NCBI GenBank assembly: GCA_038231495.1
Contig: JBBRLG010000477.1
Span: 1 to 5,796, forward strand
Direction of reading: 5' to 3'
From: JBBRLG01 sp038231495
GTDB taxonomy: Bacteria > Planctomycetota > Planctomycetia > Gemmatales > Gemmataceae
Length of the DNA stretch: 5,796 nt
The translations under genes were made by a program, and so were the position numbers. A model generated the notes under the pieces. It did not search any database. It had not been told where the DNA came from and worked only from the letters and a program-made list of their open reading frames with translations. The first letter of the stretch is position 1. Every line of letters begins with the position of its first letter. This document shows, piece by piece, positions 1-5,796 of the stretch.

Positions 1-172
1 GAGGGCTTGAGAGCGCACGGAAAAACACGGGTTTCCGTCACTAGCAAAAATCGAGCCGAACACTATTGGGACGCAGCTCGTTTCCGAAGCCTTTGCAGCT
101 CGCCGCCTGAAGGATTGGGTTGACGTGAAGTGAGCGTGGCAAACGCCCACCGGGGGGGTTTTTGGCGGCAAC

Positions 173-201
173 AAAAAGGGGGCGGCCGGCCGGCCACCCC
201 C
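173..201 (-). terminator. Candidate intrinsic terminator, minus strand
   Basis: Read on the minus strand, five G (201-197), a T, then GGCC-GGCC-GGCC, a G and five C (182-178) fold into a 10-bp stem with a GGCC tetraloop, followed at once by five T (177-173). The pair 196/183 is a G-U wobble in minus-strand RNA but an A-C mismatch in plus-strand RNA. The structure is therefore better formed on the minus strand, and only there is it followed directly by a T tract. This is the textbook layout of a Rho-independent terminator. No minus-strand gene is visible to its right, so its client is unknown; it could block antisense transcription or end a small RNA. Confidence 0.4.
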
Positions 202-233
202 CATTTATGAATCGAACGTCGGCCAATTACGCC

Positions 234-260
234 TTGCCACGGCCCAACGGAATGTAGTAC
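234..260 (+). promoter_or_regulatory. Weak candidate promoter for the lipoprotein gene
   Basis: TTGCCA at 234-239 matches five of six bases of a sigma-70-type -35 box, followed after 15 bases by TAGTAC (255-260), which matches only three of six bases of the -10 consensus. Transcription would then begin near 267, giving a leader of roughly 35 bases to the GTG at 304 but only a few bases to the TTG at 274. The short spacing and poor -10 make this a weak call. Confidence 0.18.
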
Positions 261-303
261 ACCGGGGGCGAGTTTGCACGCTCTTTTTCGGAACGGACCC
301 AAC

Positions 304-1197
304 GTGTACGGACGCATTCTGTCCCCGATCCTGCTCGCCATTCTGCTGACGGGCTGTCCGGCCGGCGTCGCAACCAACCCCCAGCCTTCGCAGTCCGCCC
401 CCGCCGGGGAAAGCGCCGCGTTTGCCGGGGCCGCAACCGGCGACCTTGGGGGCCGCGTCCAATGGGCCGGCGACGTGCCGCGGGTGCCGCCGTACCGCTC
501 GCCGGTCAACCCGCTGTCGGAGCCGGCGCCGCGCCGCAACCAACCGGAGTGGCCCAACCCCTGTACGCCGGAGATCGATCCGAGCGGCGGCGTCGGTCGC
601 GCCGTCGTCTTCCTCCGCGGCGTCGATCCCCACAAGGCGAAACCGTGGGACTTGCCGCCGGTGCGCGTCGAGGTGCCCGCGGACGACACCACGATTCAAG
701 TTTGCCAGGGGGAGGCCGTCGGCCGCGTCGGCTTCGTGAAGCGCGGCGACAAGGTCGATTTCACCTCAAGGCAAACCGCATTTCAGTCCCTGCACGGCCG
801 GGGCGCGGCGTCGTTTGCCTTGCCGTTCCCCGCCCCGGACCGGCCGCAAAGCCGCACGCTGACCAACGCCGGCGTGGTCGAGCTGTCGAGCGGTGCCGGC
901 CACTTCTGGATGCGCGGCTACCTCTTCGTCCTCGACCACCCCTACGTCACGCAGACCGACGCGCAGGGCAATTTCAAGCTGTCCCAGGTGCCGCCGGGCA
1001 CGTATGAACTCGTCGTGTGGCACCCCAATTGGCAGGAGGCCAGCCACGCCCGCGACGCCGACACCTGCCAGATTTGCCGCCTGACGCTGCAACCGCCGCT
1101 CGAAGTTTGCCAAACGGTCACCATCAGCAGCGGCGAAACGCGGACGGTACACGTCACGCTGAGCATGGCGAGTCGTCCGTCCGAGCCGCTGCGGTGA
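304..1197 (+). CDS. Lipoprotein with cupredoxin-like and carboxypeptidase-regulatory-like domains
   Basis: The product is a predicted membrane-anchored lipoprotein of 297 residues from the GTG at 304. Residues 1-18 form a short lipoprotein signal peptide ending in the lipobox LLTGC, so the mature protein would start at lipidated Cys18. A low-complexity Pro/Ala/Ser linker follows to about 45. Residues 46-200 resemble the cupredoxin-like domain of planctomycete and 'methylamine utilisation' type proteins, with H164 (SLHG) and the H200-x-x-M203 motif (GHFWM). The Cys normally found three residues before that His in copper-binding relatives is Gly197, so a type 1 copper site is doubtful. Residues 204-287 look like a carboxypeptidase-regulatory-like beta domain (TDAQGNF, VPPGTYELVVWHPNW). 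Five further Cys (87, 134, 255, 258, 269) may form disulfides. An alternative TTG start at 274 adds 10 residues; I prefer 304 because it gives a compact signal peptide, but the ribosome binding site is weak for both. The substrate or partner is unknown. It is separated from the next gene by 180 bases and a large hairpin, so it is probably its own transcription unit. Confidence 0.85.
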   Translation: MYGRILSPILLAILLTGCPAGVATNPQPSQSAPAGESAAFAGAATGDLGGRVQWAGDVPRVPPYRSPVNPLSEPAPRRNQPEWPNPCTPEIDPSGGVGRAVVFLRGVDPHKAKPWDLPPVRVEVPADDTTIQVCQGEAVGRVGFVKRGDKVDFTSRQTAFQSLHGRGAASFALPFPAPDRPQSRTLTNAGVVELSSGAGHFWMRGYLFVLDHPYVTQTDAQGNFKLSQVPPGTYELVVWHPNWQEASHARDADTCQICRLTLQPPLEVCQTVTISSGETRTVHVTLSMASRPSEPLR

Positions 1198-1204
1198 GGG
1201 AAAT

Positions 1205-1272
1205 GGCGAGCGCCGGACGAAAGTCCGCCGTGGTCGTGCGGTAGCACGGCGGACTATCGTCCGGCGCTCGCC
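1205..1272. repeat. Long intergenic inverted repeat (27-bp stem, cloverleaf alternative)
   Basis: Positions 1205-1220 are the exact reverse complement of 1257-1272 (16 bp). After one A/A mismatch (1221/1256), 1222-1232 pair with 1245-1255 (11 bp), leaving a 12-base loop at 1233-1244. An alternative fold has a 9-bp closing stem (1205-1213 with 1264-1272) and three hairpins: 1214-1227 (5 bp, GAAA loop), 1236-1247 (GTGC/GCAC, GGTA loop) and 1250-1263 (5 bp, TATC loop). It starts 7 bases after the lipoprotein stop codon. The following sequence is only mildly T-rich, so it is not a classic terminator, though it may slow transcription or stabilise the mRNA end. Its form resembles dispersed REP or MITE-like palindromes, but only one copy is in this window and no obvious target-site duplication flanks it. 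Confidence 0.75.
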
Positions 1273-1287
1273 TTAGACTTCTTTCCG

Positions 1288-1316
1288 CTGTCGCGCCCGA
1301 CGCGACCTGGTAGAAT
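1288..1316 (+). promoter_or_regulatory. Candidate extended -10 promoter for the PSCyt/PSD1-DUF1501 operon
   Basis: TAGAAT at 1311-1316 matches five of six bases of the sigma-70 -10 consensus and is preceded by TG at 1308-1309 with one base between, the extended -10 arrangement. A poor -35 (CTGTCG, 1288-1293) lies 17 bases upstream, as expected when an extended -10 compensates. Transcription would start near 1323, giving a leader of about 55 bases to the ATG at 1378. The position, just after the large hairpin and before the first operon gene, supports it. Planctomycete promoter rules are not well defined, so this remains a prediction. Confidence 0.4.
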
Positions 1317-1361
1317 CCAACTTCAACCACGCTGCCCGCGCTCACCCGCCACGCCCCTGCC

Positions 1362-1367
1362 AGGGAG
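1362..1367 (+). promoter_or_regulatory. Ribosome binding site of the PSCyt/PSD1 gene
   Basis: AGGGAG lies 10 bases before the ATG at 1378 and is the only purine-rich Shine-Dalgarno-like stretch close upstream. It supports this start, as does the signal peptide that begins a few residues downstream. The spacing is slightly longer than the usual 5-9 bases. Confidence 0.5.
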
Positions 1368-1377
1368 CTATCCGGCC

Positions 1378-4218
1378 ATGTCGATCACGCTGCCGCCCCG
1401 AACCCGCCGCGCGGGCTTGTTGCCTTTCCTTGGTACCGTCCTGTTCGGCCTCGGGTGTGCCGGCGGCAGCGCAACCGCCGACGACGCCGACGCCGTTCAC
1501 TTCCGCGACAAGGTGCAGCCCCTCCTCACCGGCAAGTGCCTGGCGTGCCACGACGGTTACAAGAAGAAGGGCGGCCTCGACCTGAGCCGGCTGGCGTCGG
1601 CAATCAAAGGCGGTGACAGCGGGCCGTCACTGAAACCGGGCAACAGCGCCGACAGCCTGCTTTACAAGCGGATCGCCGCCGGCGAGATGCCGGAGGGCAA
1701 CCCCCTCGCGCCCGAACAGGTCGCCGCGTTCAAGCGCTGGATCGACGCCGGGGCGAAGTACGACCGGGAACCCCTCCTCCCCTCCGGCCGCGCCGGGCCG
1801 GACTGGTGGTCGCTGCAAAAAATCGGACGCCCCGAACCGCCGCGCATCAAAAACGACCGCTGGGTGCGCACGCCCATTGACCGCTTCGTCCTCGCCCGGC
1901 TGGAAGAAAAAGGGTTGGAGCCGGCCCCCGAAGCCGACCGGCGGACTCTCCTGCGGCGCGTGACCTTCGACCTGACCGGACTGCCACCGACGCCGGCAGA
2001 GGTCGAGGCGTTCACCAAGGACACCTCGGCCGCCGCTTATGAAAAGGTGGTCGATCGCTTGCTGGCCTCGCCGCGCTACGGCGAGCGCTGGGGCCGGCAC
2101 TGGCTCGACGTGGTGCGCTTCGCGGAGAGTTACGGTTACGAAACCAACAGCCTACGCTTCAACGCCTGGCCCTACCGCGATTACGTCATCCGCGCCTTTA
2201 ACGACGACATTCCCTATCCGCAATTTGTGTTTGAGCAGCTGGCCGCCGACACGGGCAAGGCACCGGACCCCGTCACGCAGGCGGCGGCCGGGTTCCTCGT
2301 CGGCGGCGCGCACGACATCGTCGGCAACGCCACGCCGGAGGGCAGCGCCCAGCAGCGCATGGACGACCTCGACGACATGATTACCGCGACCGCGAGCACC
2401 TTCCTGGGCATGACCGTCAATTGCGCCCGTTGTCACGATCACAAGTTCGACCCGATCCCGCAGAAGGATTACTACCGCTTCCAGGCGATCTTCGCCGGCG
2501 TGCGCTACCCCGACCCGGGCCAGGACCGCGAATTCCCCAAGGCCGTCACGCCGGCGCAGCAGCGTGAGGCCGACGCCGTGCGCGAAGAGTTGGTCAAGGT
2601 CGAACGCCAACGGGACGACTTCGAGCCGGAGTACAAGGCCGGCACCGAGAACCGCCGGCCCGCCGTCAACCCGCGGCGCAACGTCGAGCGCTTCGCCGCC
2701 ACCGAGGCGAAAGTCGTGCGTTTCACGGTCGCGGCGACCAACAACAAGATCGAACCGTGCATCGACGAGTTGGAAATCTACGCTGTCGGCGACGTGGCTC
2801 ACAACGTCGCGCTGGCGAGCGCGGGCGCCAAGGCCACGGCGTCGTCGGTCTACCCCAACAGCCCGTTGCACCAGCTGGCCCACGTCAACGACGGCCAGTA
2901 CGGCAACGGCCGTAGCTGGATTTCGAGCGAACCGGGCCGCGGCTGGGTGCAGATCGAACTGTCCGCGGCGGTGCAGATCGACCGCGTCGTCTGGGGCCGC
3001 GACCGCGAAGGGAAGTTCGCCGACCGCCTGCCCGTCGAGTACCGCATCGAGGTCGAGGGCGAACCGGGCCAGTGGCGTGCAGTCGCCTCGTCGTCGGACC
3101 GGCAGCCCTACCAGGCAGGGGCCAAGGCCGAAAAGCGCGCGTGGCTTTCGGACGAGAAGCTGGGCGAATACAACGAGGTCGCCTCCCGGCGCGACCGGCT
3201 CGAAAAGCAACTCGCGGCGCTGACGCAACCACTGCGGGTCTACCTGCCGGCGTTCATCCAGCCGGGGCCGACGCACCTGCTCAAGCGCGGCGACCCGATG
3301 AACAAGGGCGCGGAAGTCACGCCCGGCGCGCTGTCGGTCCTCAAGCCCGAACTGGACGTGGCTGCCGACGCCCCAGACAAGGAGCGGCGGTTGGCGTTGG
3401 CCCGGTGGATTACGCACCCCGACAACCCGCTGGCGGCGCGCGTGATGGTCAACCGCGTCTGGAACTATCACTTCGGCCAGGGCATCGTCGCGACGCCGAG
3501 CGATTTCGGCTTCAATGGAGGCCGGCCGTCGCACCCCGAATTGCTCGACTGGCTGGCCAGCGCATACAAGGACAACGGCTGGCATTTGAAGCCACTGCAC
3601 CGGCTAATCGTGCTGTCGGCGGCGTACCGTCAGGGCGGCCGCATCGACCCGAAGGCGCAGGCGACGGACAAGGAAAATACGCTGCTGTGGCGGAAGGTGC
3701 CGCGCCGCCTCGAAGCCGAGGCCGTGCGCGACAGTCTGCTCGCGGTCAGCGGCAAGCTCGACCTGAACATGGGCGGACCGGGCTATGAAATCTGGGAAAA
3801 AAACACCAACTACGTCACCGTCTTCAAGCCGAAGGCGGAGTTGGGCCGGGACGAGTTTCGGCGCATGGTGTACCAGTTCAAGCCGCGTTCGCAGCAAGAC
3901 CCGGTTTTCGGCACGTTCGATTGTCCCGACGCTGCCCTGGCCCGGCCGCGGCGCACGACCTCGATCACGGTGTTGCAAGCGCTGAACCTCTTCAACAGCC
4001 GTTTCACGCTGGCGCAGGCGGATTTCTTTGCCGAACGGCTACGCCACGAGGCGGGCGACGACCAATCGGCACAGGTGAAGTGGGCGTTCCTGTTGGCATT
4101 CGGCCGCGCGCCGACGGACAAGGAGCGCGATGGCGGCGTGGCGCTGGTCCGCGACCACGGCCTGGCCGCGCTGTGCCGGGCACTGTTTAACGCGAATGAG
4201 TTTTTGTACGTGGATTGA
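1378..4218 (+). CDS. Secreted PSCyt1-PSCyt2 (DUF1549)-F5/8C-PSD1 (DUF1553) protein
   Basis: This 946-residue protein belongs to the planctomycete-specific cytochrome family. Residues 1-34 form a Sec-type signal peptide (arginines at 8-11, hydrophobic core 12-28, ATA before Asp35). Residues 40-130 are a planctomycete cytochrome c domain (PSCyt1) with haem c motif CLACH at 54-58 and a likely axial Met104 in a Met-Pro context. Residues about 140-390 are DUF1549/PSCyt2 (DLTGLPPTP and YGERWGRHWLD motifs) with a second CXXCH, CARCH, at 349-353 followed by DHKFDPIP. A charged helical segment (about 394-422) leads into an F5/8 type C, galactose-binding-like module (about 436-578; HVNDGQYGN, GWVQIEL, VVWGRDREGKFADRLP). 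A second helical stretch follows (about 590-616), then DUF1553/PSD1 from about 669 to 940 (NRVWNYHFGQGIV, SDFGFNGGRPSHPELLDWLA). The protein should fold outside the cytoplasm, where haem is attached. The family's reaction is not known to me; electron transfer linked to surface polysaccharide binding or breakdown is an inference. It is the first gene of a likely two-gene operon. The frame is intact throughout. Confidence 0.95.
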   Translation: MSITLPPRTRRAGLLPFLGTVLFGLGCAGGSATADDADAVHFRDKVQPLLTGKCLACHDGYKKKGGLDLSRLASAIKGGDSGPSLKPGNSADSLLYKRIAAGEMPEGNPLAPEQVAAFKRWIDAGAKYDREPLLPSGRAGPDWWSLQKIGRPEPPRIKNDRWVRTPIDRFVLARLEEKGLEPAPEADRRTLLRRVTFDLTGLPPTPAEVEAFTKDTSAAAYEKVVDRLLASPRYGERWGRHWLDVVRFAESYGYETNSLRFNAWPYRDYVIRAFNDDIPYPQFVFEQLAADTGKAPDPVTQAAAGFLVGGAHDIVGNATPEGSAQQRMDDLDDMITATASTFLGMTVNCARCHDHKFDPIPQKDYYRFQAIFAGVRYPDPGQDREFPKAVTPAQQREADAVREELVKVERQRDDFEPEYKAGTENRRPAVNPRRNVERFAATEAKVVRFTVAATNNKIEPCIDELEIYAVGDVAHNVALASAGAKATASSVYPNSPLHQLAHVNDGQYGNGRSWISSEPGRGWVQIELSAAVQIDRVVWGRDREGKFADRLPVEYRIEVEGEPGQWRAVASSSDRQPYQAGAKAEKRAWLSDEKLGEYNEVASRRDRLEKQLAALTQPLRVYLPAFIQPGPTHLLKRGDPMNKGAEVTPGALSVLKPELDVAADAPDKERRLALARWITHPDNPLAARVMVNRVWNYHFGQGIVATPSDFGFNGGRPSHPELLDWLASAYKDNGWHLKPLHRLIVLSAAYRQGGRIDPKAQATDKENTLLWRKVPRRLEAEAVRDSLLAVSGKLDLNMGGPGYEIWEKNTNYVTVFKPKAELGRDEFRRMVYQFKPRSQQDPVFGTFDCPDAALARPRRTTSITVLQALNLFNSRFTLAQADFFAERLRHEAGDDQSAQVKWAFLLAFGRAPTDKERDGGVALVRDHGLAALCRALFNANEFLYVD

Positions 4219-4249
4219 CGCCGCAACACCCTCGGAGCGAGAACCACCC

Positions 4250-5686
4250 GTGCCGCACCTCACCAACCCGCACCTGCTCGACCGCCGCGCCTTCCTGGGC
4301 AATCTGGGCCTCGGCGTTGGCGGCATCGCCCTGGCGTCACTGCTGTCCGATCAAGGCCTCCTGGCCGCCGACGCACCCACTGCCGCGCGCAAGCCGCACT
4401 TCACGCCCAAGGCCAAGCGCGTGTTGCACGTCTTCTGCGTGGGCGCGGTCAGCCACCTCGACACCTGGGACTACAAGCCGGAACTTATCAAGCGGCACGG
4501 CCAACCGCTGCCGGGCACCGAAAAGCTCGTCACGTTCCAGGGCGCGAACGGCAACCTGAACCAAAGCCCCTGGAAGTTCCGGCCGCGCGGCGCGACGGGC
4601 AAATACATCTCCGACCTGGTGCCGCACCTGGGCGGTTGCGTGGACGACCTGTGCTTCGTGCATTCGCTGACCTCGAAGACCAACACGCACGGGCCGGGCG
4701 AAGTCTTCATGAGTACCGGCTTCACGCAGGAGGGTTATCCGAGCATCGGCGGCTGGGTGACGTACGCGCTGGGGACGGCGAACGAGAACCTGCCGGCGTA
4801 TGTCGCCATTCCCGACCCGCGCGGGGTGCCGCAAGCCGGGCCGATCAACTGGAACAACGGCTTCCTGCCCGCCGTGTTCCAGGGCACCGCCTTCAACGCC
4901 GACAGCCCGATTCAGAACCTCGCCCGCCCCAAAGAAGTCCGCATCGACTCGGACAAGGCGACCGGCGACTTCCTTCGCTTGCTCAACGACCAGCACCTGG
5001 AGCGCCACCCCGACGATGCCGAACTGAGTGCCCGTATCGCGTCCTACGAATTGGCGGCGCGGATGCAATTGGCCGCGCCGGAGGTGAGCGACCTAACCGG
5101 CGAAAGCGCCCCGACGCGCGCGCTGTACGGGCTGGACGACAAGAACCCGTTGACGGCGGGTTTCGGCCGCAATTGCCTGCTGGCCCGGCGGCTGCTGGAA
5201 AAGGGTGTGCGCTTCGTGTCGCTGTACAACGGCGCGTTCGCGATGGGCGAAGGCGCGCTGAACTGGGACGGCCACCGCCAGATCAAGTCGGACTACGACC
5301 GCCACGGTCCGGTATTGGATAAACCGCTGGCCGGCTTGCTCAAGGACCTGAAGGCGCGCGGCCTGCTCGACGACACGCTGGTTTTGTGGACGACGGAGTT
5401 CGGCCGGATGCCGACGTTTCAGAAAGACACGCAGGGCCGCGACCACAACCCGAAGGGCTTCACGGCCTGGCTGGCGGGGGCGGGCGTCAAGCGGGGCTTT
5501 AGCTACGGTGCGACCGACGAATTCGGCTACGAGGCGGTCGAGGACGTGACGACGGTGTACGACTTCCACGCGACGGTGCTGCACCTACTCGGCCTGGACC
5601 ACGAGAAGCTGACGTACTACCACAACGGCATCCAACGGCGGCTGACCGACGTGCATGGCAACGTGATTCGCAAGGTGTTGGCGTAG
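4250..5686 (+). CDS. DUF1501 family Tat-exported protein
   Basis: This 478-residue protein is a DUF1501 family member, commonly found next to PSD1 genes in planctomycetes. The N-terminus has a twin-arginine signal (DRRAFLG at 11-17, then a hydrophobic stretch 19-32), so it is probably exported folded by the Tat pathway. Typical DUF1501 motifs follow in order: SHLDTWDYKPEL (68-79), THGPGE (146-151), PSIGGWVTYALG, WDGH (339-342), TTEFGRMP (381-388), GRDHNP (396-401), GATDEFGYEAVE (420-431), DFHATVLHLLGLDH (438-451) and RRLTDV (463-468). The spaced Asp and His residues suit the metal-binding core of the alkaline phosphatase/sulfatase-like superfamily, but no substrate is established. The reading frame is open further upstream to an ATG at 4130 inside the preceding gene. 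I chose the GTG at 4250 because it gives the usual short Tat N-terminus and has GGAG at 4234-4237, 12 bases away. The gap to the upstream stop is 31 bases, implying co-transcription. The SHLD motif is preceded by Val67, where relatives often have Pro. Confidence 0.93.
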   Translation: MPHLTNPHLLDRRAFLGNLGLGVGGIALASLLSDQGLLAADAPTAARKPHFTPKAKRVLHVFCVGAVSHLDTWDYKPELIKRHGQPLPGTEKLVTFQGANGNLNQSPWKFRPRGATGKYISDLVPHLGGCVDDLCFVHSLTSKTNTHGPGEVFMSTGFTQEGYPSIGGWVTYALGTANENLPAYVAIPDPRGVPQAGPINWNNGFLPAVFQGTAFNADSPIQNLARPKEVRIDSDKATGDFLRLLNDQHLERHPDDAELSARIASYELAARMQLAAPEVSDLTGESAPTRALYGLDDKNPLTAGFGRNCLLARRLLEKGVRFVSLYNGAFAMGEGALNWDGHRQIKSDYDRHGPVLDKPLAGLLKDLKARGLLDDTLVLWTTEFGRMPTFQKDTQGRDHNPKGFTAWLAGAGVKRGFSYGATDEFGYEAVEDVTTVYDFHATVLHLLGLDHEKLTYYHNGIQRRLTDVHGNVIRKVLA

Positions 5687-5690
5687 GGCG

Positions 5691-5706
5691 GTTGGCTTAC
5701 CCCAAC
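5691..5706 (+). other. Small hairpin just after the DUF1501 stop codon
   Basis: GTTGG (5691-5695) and CCAAC (5702-5706) can form a 5-bp stem with a 6-base loop, four bases after the stop. No T tract follows (the next bases are ATTGAAAG), so on its own it is a poor terminator. It may mark the 3' end of the operon mRNA together with the G/C-rich block downstream. Confidence 0.25.
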
Positions 5707-5721
5707 ATTGAAAGAGACACT

Positions 5722-5748
5722 GGGCGAGCGGGGTGGGGGAGGGGGGGG
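5722..5748 (+). other. G-quadruplex-type motif, plus strand
   Basis: Four G tracts (5722-5724, 5730-5733, 5735-5739 and 5741-5748) are separated by loops of 5, 1 and 1 bases, fitting the usual G3+N1-7 pattern. The last tract can also pair with the seven C at 5761-5767 over a 12-base loop, giving a competing hairpin. It lies 36 bases after the DUF1501 stop, where either structure could affect transcription termination or mRNA decay. There is no gene evidence in 5687-5796. Confidence 0.5.
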
Positions 5749-5760
5749 CCGACGCCACAG

Positions 5761-5791
5761 CCCCCCCGAGGCCGCCCCGCCGCCCCGCCCC
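5761..5791 (-). other. G-quadruplex-type motif, minus strand (C-rich on plus)
   Basis: C runs at 5761-5767, 5775-5778, 5783-5786 and 5788-5791 give four G tracts on the minus strand with loops of 1, 4 and 7 bases. CCGCCCCG is repeated in tandem at 5772-5779 and 5780-5787. On the plus strand the same bases could form an i-motif-like or hairpin structure with the G block at 5722-5748. The window ends at 5796, so the full extent is unknown. Confidence 0.45.
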
Positions 5792-5796
5792 GCGGC

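Larger units (their letters stand above)
1..273. other. Gene-free upstream region
   Basis: I see no convincing coding region here. Frame 1 is open from the left edge to a stop at 121-123, but the 40-residue translation has no recognisable family features, so calling it the tail of an upstream gene would be a guess. Long minus-strand frames cross the region, but they run antisense through the lipoprotein gene and look like GC-rich shadows. Visible structure includes a small hairpin at 17-38 (7-bp stem ACGGAAA/TTTCCGT, 8-base loop) and the stronger hairpin at 173-201 listed separately. The region is best read as an intergenic spacer plus the leader of the lipoprotein gene. Confidence 0.6.

Noticed and set aside
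1..123. C-terminal tail of an upstream gene in frame 1
   Set aside because: It is open for 40 codons, but the translation has no recognisable motif, and an open frame of this length is expected by chance in GC-rich DNA.
63..692. 209-codon minus-strand frame covering the upstream region and the 5' half of the lipoprotein gene
   Set aside because: The translation has no family features and it is antisense to a gene with a clear lipobox and beta-domain motifs. It also runs through the minus-strand terminator-like hairpin.
1205..1272. tRNA gene, because of the cloverleaf-like fold
   Set aside because: The stem lengths do not fit a tRNA: a 9-bp closing stem, 5- and 4-bp hairpins with 4-base loops, no 7-base anticodon loop, and no T-loop GTTCRANNC sequence.
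1438..1482. Lipobox (FGLGC) in the PSCyt/PSD1 signal peptide
   Set aside because: The residues before Cys27 are G-L-G rather than the usual L-[AST]-[GA], and an ATA signal peptidase I site before Asp35 fits better. Lipidation cannot be fully excluded.
2152..3600. 482-codon open frame on the minus strand
   Set aside because: It lies entirely antisense to conserved DUF1549, F5/8C and DUF1553 coding sequence. Its translation is low-complexity and Arg/Val/Asp-rich with no recognisable domain, as expected opposite GC-rich codons.
3072..3788. 238-codon plus-strand frame inside the PSD1 gene
   Set aside because: It is an out-of-frame shadow of the DUF1553 region with Arg/Ala/Gly-rich composition and no domain.
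4130..4249. N-terminal extension of the DUF1501 gene to the ATG at 4130
   Set aside because: The extra 40 residues overlap the end of the PSD1 gene, are rich in Trp, Arg and Cys, and would bury the Tat signal internally. The GTG at 4250 gives the normal family N-terminus.

Overview
This 5.8 kb, very GC-rich window looks like chromosomal DNA of a planctomycete (phylum Planctomycetota). The main reason is the adjacent pair of genes at 1378-5686: a large secreted protein with planctomycete cytochrome c, DUF1549/PSCyt2 and DUF1553/PSD1 domains, followed 31 bases later by a Tat-exported DUF1501 protein. This pairing occurs in many copies in planctomycete genomes and is uncommon elsewhere. The high GC content fits several planctomycete families and does not settle the genus.

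Layout: positions 1-303 hold no convincing gene but contain a strong hairpin followed by five T when read on the minus strand (173-201). A lipoprotein gene runs from about 304 (or 274) to 1197; it combines a cupredoxin-like domain with a carboxypeptidase-regulatory-like beta domain. The 180-base gap that follows contains a 68-base, almost perfect inverted repeat (1205-1272) that can also be drawn as a cloverleaf, then a plausible extended -10 promoter. The PSCyt1-PSCyt2-discoidin-PSD1 gene (1378-4218) and the DUF1501 gene (4250-5686) probably form one operon. The last 110 bases are low-complexity DNA with a G-quadruplex-type motif on each strand.

How the genes may work together: all three products carry export signals, so this is a cell-envelope locus. 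The PSD1-type protein has two CXXCH haem c motifs and an internal galactose-binding-like (F5/8 type C) module, which suggests an extracytoplasmic redox protein that binds a glycan or a surface. The DUF1501 partner has sequence features consistent with the alkaline phosphatase/sulfatase-like superfamily and probably acts on the same side of the membrane. The biochemical role of this widespread pair is, to my knowledge, not established, and the lipoprotein may be an independent neighbour. No tRNA, rRNA, CRISPR array, transposase or phage gene was seen.
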